DNA from: Rotaria sp. Silwood1
Lineage: Eukaryota > Rotifera > Eurotatoria > Philodinida > Philodinidae
Assembly (NCBI GenBank): GCA_905250075.1
Contig: CAJNOP010000520.1
Coordinates: 26,371 to 90,370 of the forward strand
DNA: 64,000 nucleotides
Direction of reading: 5' to 3'
Position numbers and translations under genes: made by a program. The notes under the pieces were generated by a model. It did no database searches, was not told where the DNA came from, and was given only the letters and a program-made list of their open reading frames with translations. The stretch's first letter is position 1. Each line of letters starts with the position of its first letter. This document shows positions 58,585 to 64,000 of this stretch, piece by piece.

Positions 58585-61500
58585 TTATTGTTGAAGAATC
58601 ATTTTATTAAGTGATTGTTGGTTAGATAAAATAACTTCAACAGGATAAGATCCATTAATCAGTGATCCTTGTTGAGTAGTATAAACCCATTGATTAAATA
58701 ATAACTTTTCAATTGACGAGTTACATTAGCTGAATTTTGCTTCAGAAAAAGAAATAATTTCATTAAATAAATTTATAAAATAATTATTTTCTTTTTGACT
58801 TACTGATTCCTCACAAGGATGTAAACGAAATGGTTGGACAAATGCTGGTATTGTAGAAAATTTATTATCAATTTGTAATAATTCTGTTGTATCAACAATA
58901 ATTTCATCACCACGATCAATAAGTTTAACTAATACTTTTGATTGACTTTTACGACGTCTAATTAAAAAGACAATAATAAAGAAAGAAATTTCTCAGAATA
59001 TCTTCTTTAAAGTTTACTTTATTATAACACGATAATATTTATTACCTTGCTGGATAGCACATAGATTACCAATCAAAATAACAGTTACATTTAATGATTG
59101 ATCATTAACAAAACTATCATAATAAGCTTTGAGATCTTTGCATACACCATCAAATCTATGTCGATGAGAATAAGAAAAAGCATGAAATTCCGTAGCACTA
59201 TAGATTTGCGATATCCAATAATATCCATCATCTAAAAAGATATATTAAAACACAACAAATGGAAAGAATGAATGAACCTTACTAGGTGGTACAATGGGAA
59301 CAGTTGATGCTGAACCGGTAGTTGTTCTGAAATAATATAAAATGAACTTGATCTTCTCATTAATCAACAAATAAAGATTAAAAAAAATTCAATTTAAAGT
59401 TCTTATTCATTCATTTTAGTTGCAACATAATTATTTTAAAAGTACATTTTTAACTTACTATGTTTGTCGTCCCGATGAAGTTGTTCTTGATGCAGCAAGT
59501 TGTGGTGATTCACTTGAACTAATGGTCGAGTGTTGAGAATTGCTTGTTGTAGGAGAAACCAGATTGTTGTTAACAAGAATTGTACTAAGATCACCGATAT
59601 CTAAAATGATAAAAAAGAAATTATCTAGAGTAAGTGAGAGTAAATGTAGACAGAAAAGAATTGAGGTCAAGTAATTTGGCTATAACTTTTTTATTTTTCG
59701 TCTTTTTAAAAACTTTTTTTCACAAGACACTTAGCTGAATCTTTTCTTGATCGATTGGTGAAATTCATTTTTCAAAATCTTGTGAGTATACCTATCAACA
59801 ACGTATTCTTTGAACCCTATTTTTCGATTCTACATTCATCCCATTGGGCATGAATATAGAATCTTGCTGATGCTGTTGAGGTCAATGTAGAATCCTTGCT
59901 ATTTTCTATATAATTATCAAAATCAAATTATAAAATGTTGAATAAAGTATTTTTAGATGATTTTTTTACTAACTAGTAGCTCAAAGACTTTTCTATCACT
60001 TTAAATTAATCTTAAGATTATAAGTCAAGAGTGTGTTTTTTATAAAGCCTGCAAAAAGAGCAATAAAAAAAAAATTGTTAGTGCATTCACCTTCTATAGG
60101 ATGAATATAGAATCCTTGTTGTGCTTGTGGGATGAATGCAAAATCTCAGCAGATTTTGTTGAACATACTAAAACTCAAATTTTAGCATATCTATAAGGAA
60201 TTTCGAAGTTCTCTCAACGGCAAAATTATTTAAGGTGATCAGCTTAATTACCCTAAATCATTTTCAAAATCGATTTAAACTCTTCATATATACTTTTGTC
60301 TGTTATACGTGATTGAAAGATCTGATATTAGCCAGAGATGATTATTTTTTCATGTCAATTTCATCAAAAATACATTTGATACGATATTCTACACTCATCA
60401 AAAAATTTAAGTGTAGTTTTGTCTCTTTTTGGACGTTGTGGACACTGTTTATCGTCTTGAGAGGCATCTACAAAGATGTCTATACTCTGTTATCGAGGTT
60501 TTCATTAGGTTTTAATGTATTAAGTAAGCGAACTATAATTTTCAAAAGCTTTCTAGCAGCCCGGCTATTGTAAGTGATTCATGTATGAGTGAGTCTGACC
60601 AGTGCCGAACATAACATATTGCGAGATACAGACATAATGTTTTGCTTTCAAGATTCTATGATTTCGGAATTTTCCGATGGAAACCGATTGCTATCGTACC
60701 AGAAACTTCCTGGAATTAGTCGCAAGAATACGATTCTGGTATAATTTGATGAAGTAAAAATAATTTATGTAATATTGATGTCCAGGTTTGCAGAGAAATC
60801 AGCAGAAAATATTCTAAAAATAATCGTCATATATGTTACGTTAGAACTACTTAACAGTGATGCATATCTTCGGAACATTCTAAATAACTTAGTGCAAAAT
60901 ATTGGAAGTAATTTCTAATAAATTCACACGTACTGTTTAATACAGAAAGATCATTTCATCAAGTGTACTGTGTTTTTTTGATATTTATTCAATTAATATT
61001 TGATTTATAACTTAACTAATTATCAGTCACTTTTATAGATTTTATCATTCCTTAGCCTCATATTGATAACATATTCTGAAAAACATATCTGATGTTCACT
61101 CTAAAATTGTTTTGAATCTCTATTAGAACTTAAATTCTAATACATTAATCTTTAATAAACTTTTTGGGGATAGTTTCCTCCATTCCATCTTAAACAATTT
61201 TGAATCATAACAATAACATCAACTAATAACTGTCCCCACATTTGAAGATGTCTACGAAAAAGTTTCTCAATTATTTTTTATGAATTTCGGGTTTGTGTTT
61301 ATAATTTTATACTGGAGTTCGATACTTCTTTGCCATATAATAATGTTTATGTGTCAGTGTGGCTTTTGAAAACTATTAAGATATTTTTCTGTTGATCGAT
61401 CAAATCTAATAAAGCTGATACCTTTTCCTTACTAGAGAAATACTACACGTCATCAGTCGATTAACTTCGTATCGTGGTTGACCTAATGCAAGATAAGATA

Positions 61501-63925
61501 AATACTCGAATAATTCACAAACACTTTAAGTAAGTTTAAAAAAACATTATTCAGTTGTATTACCAACTGATACTAGACCATCTGAAGATTCTAAAACTAA
61601 ATCAACAATTATTTACAATTACGTAAGAAAATTTTTGAAACGCGTCAAAGCATCGTTCAAATCAAAATGCAATAATTTAAAGAAAACTTATATGAAAGAT
61701 ACATGAGCTCAGCACATTTATGAAAACTTAATACAAGTTTGAAAAACGAAAGCTTTAAACAAATTCTACGAGTGAATCACAATCTAATGAAGCTGCCTTG
61801 TGGAAGTTTGATTGATATCTGTGTTTCCATCCACTAAAATATTTTCATCCTCACATCGAAAACATAATGAGGTGAAGAAAGTAGACTATAAATTAAATGA
61901 CCTGTAACCTAAAGTTCTAACATCAACAAATACGAAGTATAACTATTAAGACTGACAAGATGGAGTACTTCAATCTGTTATTAACGACACATGACTGGTG
62001 AGTTTTGTACAACTGTCCGTTTGTTGACATGATCTTCTTCTTAGAATACATTCATCCATGTTTCATAACGAAGAAGCTCACCACTTTTCCAACAGAAAAG
62101 CTTTTCTACAATGATTTCTGTTATTCATGTACTACTATTCAAATGATGTAACTGCTATTCCAGCTATAATCCTAAAAGTTATCCCAAAATACTGATTTTC
62201 ATCATTATATATTATTTTTTTAAACAGTATACTGGTCCACGTATATCTTATTCTTACCAGTGAATAAAATTTCCTTAATGAAATGTAGACTAAGTTAATA
62301 ATTGACCTAATTAAAAACTATTTTTATTTAGAAAGAATCCTTATAATACTTCATTTCGAGCGAAAAAGGCAATAAAATAATCTTTCAATCCTCATAATAT
62401 ACAAAGCAGATAGTGTCAACCGTAATTTTGAGGAAATTCACATGAAAGAATAGTCATTTCTAGCTAATGTCAGATATTTCAATCGCATATAACAGGCAAA
62501 AATATATATGAAGAGTTTAAATCGATTTTTGAAATGTTTTAGGTCATTAAGCTCATTATTTTGAGTAATTTTGCCGTTAAGAGCGCCTCAAAATTCCTTA
62601 TACATTAATTCCCACTTATTCTATTTCCATCATGAAGCTCTATCTTCTTCAAATCATTAAGTACTTACCAGGAATCATGATTTCAACATCATAATATACT
62701 TGATCTTGTTTTGGACGTACTGTACAACTAATATAATTAACCATAAGTCTTTGCAACTCATCATATACTTTATCATCTGATTTCCATATTGGTTGTTCAT
62801 TGCCATTAATTGGACATACATTATATAAACGACATGGAATAGCAAGAGCTGGTTCATCTAAAAATTCGTCTGGTAATTGACGAAACTTGTTTCCTGAAAT
62901 AAATTCTGTTTGTCCAATATCAATAAAATAAATCCGAAATTTCTGTAAATCATAACTAAAATCTTCAAAAACCAAAAATAAAATTTTCCAAAACAAATAT
63001 TTCATTTTATATCAAACCGAGTATAACAGCACGAAGTCATATAGCATTATTATCTTGTACAGCAATTGCTTGATATTTCACTGGTGATGATATTGATGGA
63101 AGATTTTTTCCAGCTTCTTGCCAATTATTTTGTAACTAATCAAATATACAAATATGACTTCATCTTAGAAGAAAAATTTCCTATTTACCTGTTTATGTGG
63201 CTGGGTTTTTTTGTCGAAGATAAACATAAAAATGACTTGGACTTATATAATAAAGAAGATGAATTTCATATGCTGTACCAGGATATAATTTTGCCATTGG
63301 AATATCTTTAAACAAAGAGAGTAAGAAATATAAAATAAACAAATCAATATTTTATTGACATACGTTTGTAGACAAGTTCATCATTCATTGAAAATGTTGA
63401 TTGTTTCCTTTTGATATGGTTCTATTTAATAGAAAATATTCGGAAATACAATAAGATTTCAAATTTTTTCGTACCAAACACTTTATTGAATAAGATGTTT
63501 GATTCTTTTTCCTTTATTTCCACACTTGACATGTCAGTCGATTTATTATAATTAATAAATTTTCCATAAAGAAATGGTTTATTTAATCGTGAACTAAATT
63601 GACCAATAACTTCTGATGACCAACCGTTTATTGGTTTAACTAAATCAGCTAATGAACAATGAATTGCAAGATGTTGTACTTCAAACATCCATTCCTAATA
63701 AAACAAAATAACTTTGCAAAAAACACAATGAATTTTTCGAAACTTTTAACCTCTAATGGTCGAAGTAATAGTACAAGTATACGTTGTACATCACCATAAT
63801 CTATTTTAAATACAATTGCATTACCATCTGAATCTCGTTCACGTATTAATCCACGATAACAAACTTCATTTTCTGATTGATATGCGCAATAATCACCAAC
63901 ATTAAATTTTTCACTTACTATTACC
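58585..63925 (-). pseudogene. Multi-Tudor-domain protein gene, disrupted, 5' part beyond the window
   Basis: Exons recognised: ~63925-63751, 63694-63482, 63421-63364, 63305-63189, 63135-63018, 62962-62669, 59600-59459, 59326-59283, then exons to a stop at 58587-58585. Tudor cores: NVGDYCAYQ...VFKIDYGDVQ (exon 1), AVILDFSYDLQKFRIYFIDI then GQTEFI (exons 5-6), VLVKLIDRGDEIIV (59000-58810). Multi-Tudor proteins bind dimethyl-arginine on Piwi/Argonaute partners and scaffold piRNA granules; that role here is inference. Disruptions: a TGA at 63039-63037 where the Tudor Trp is expected (AI*LRAV); a 7-A run at 63206-63212 that must be 6 A for the downstream phase to fit; a TAA at 58728-58726; and a stop formed across the 59459/59326 junction. 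Assembly error is possible for some, but several together suggest a decaying copy. Confidence 0.68.
59603..62665 (-). other. 3.07 kb intron in the Tudor gene
   Basis: Donor GTAAGT after codon for PG/D (62669), acceptor TTTTAG before 59600; the phase joins IMIP-D-IGDLS. No exon recognised inside; the 60313-60573 frame shows no motif. Repeated ATGAATATAGAATC segments occur near 59840-60140. Confidence 0.5.
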
Positions 63926-63934
63926 GACCCTAGT

Positions 63935-64000
63935 GAAAGTACTCACCTAGAGAGTACTCAAAAAGTACTCATGCTAGAAAATGCCGCGAGTACTCATGAG
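63935..64000. repeat. Short AGTACTCA repeat at the right window edge
   Basis: AGTACTCA occurs five times in ~65 bp (AAGTACTCACC, GAGTACTCAAA, AAGTACTCATG, GAGTACTCATG), starting where Tudor coding sequence ends. Probably the beginning of a repeat array outside the window. Confidence 0.6.

Noticed and set aside
1..64000. tRNA or rRNA genes
   Set aside because: Looked for GGTTCGA-type B-boxes with acceptor pairing and for rRNA blocks; none convincing. A covariance-model scan would be decisive.

Overview
The window looks like a piece of a bdelloid rotifer genome (Adineta/Rotaria type). This is inferred from four things: an AT-rich animal gene layout with many 50-100 bp GT-AG introns; many interstitial tracts of TGTGGG/CCCACA, which I recall as the bdelloid telomere repeat; gene families typical of bdelloids (signal peptide + Thr stalk + NHL propeller, TM + Thr stalk + FG-GAP propeller, ankyrin-ADP-ribosyltransferase, F-box/LRR-type, Penelope-like elements, a bacterial-type Rieske oxygenase); and several gene copies that look decayed, as expected in an ancient tetraploid. 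One 10-N assembly gap lies at 54907-54916.

Layout. 1-8650: a telomere-like hairpin at the left edge, a Rieske oxygenase (-), a nucleoredoxin-like [thioredoxin-ZZ]x2 gene (-), repeat-rich spacer. 8652-15972: a four-exon secreted NHL-repeat gene (+) with a 5.07 kb third intron holding a degenerate 36-bp minisatellite. 16.1-19.4 kb: a Cys-rich secreted protein gene (-) interrupted by TGA where a Cys is expected, then a tandem array of small hairpins flanked by telomere-like tracts. 19.4-27.2 kb: a LINE remnant, an ankyrin-ADP-ribosyltransferase gene (+) and three kinds of fold-back element. 27.2-30.5 kb: a small secreted protein (-), three telomere-like hairpins, and a Penelope-like retroelement whose truncated 5' end is joined directly to the C-strand repeat. 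33.2-45.4 kb: an 18-exon HUWE1-type gene (-) whose HECT domain stops before the catalytic C-lobe. 45.4-53.6 kb: no recognised gene; several inverted-repeat elements. 53.7-57.0 kb: a membrane-anchored FG-GAP propeller gene (+). 57.5-64.0 kb: a broken F-box fragment (-) and a multi-Tudor gene (-) with several disruptions, cut by the right edge.

The genes do not form a pathway. The striking layer is structural: about fifteen interstitial telomere-repeat loci in 64 kb, almost all arranged G-strand tract, short purine-rich spacer, C-strand tract, plus at least six unrelated long inverted-repeat elements. The hairpins could be a small fold-back element family, or scars of broken ends that received telomere repeats and were then joined. 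The sequence alone does not decide between these.
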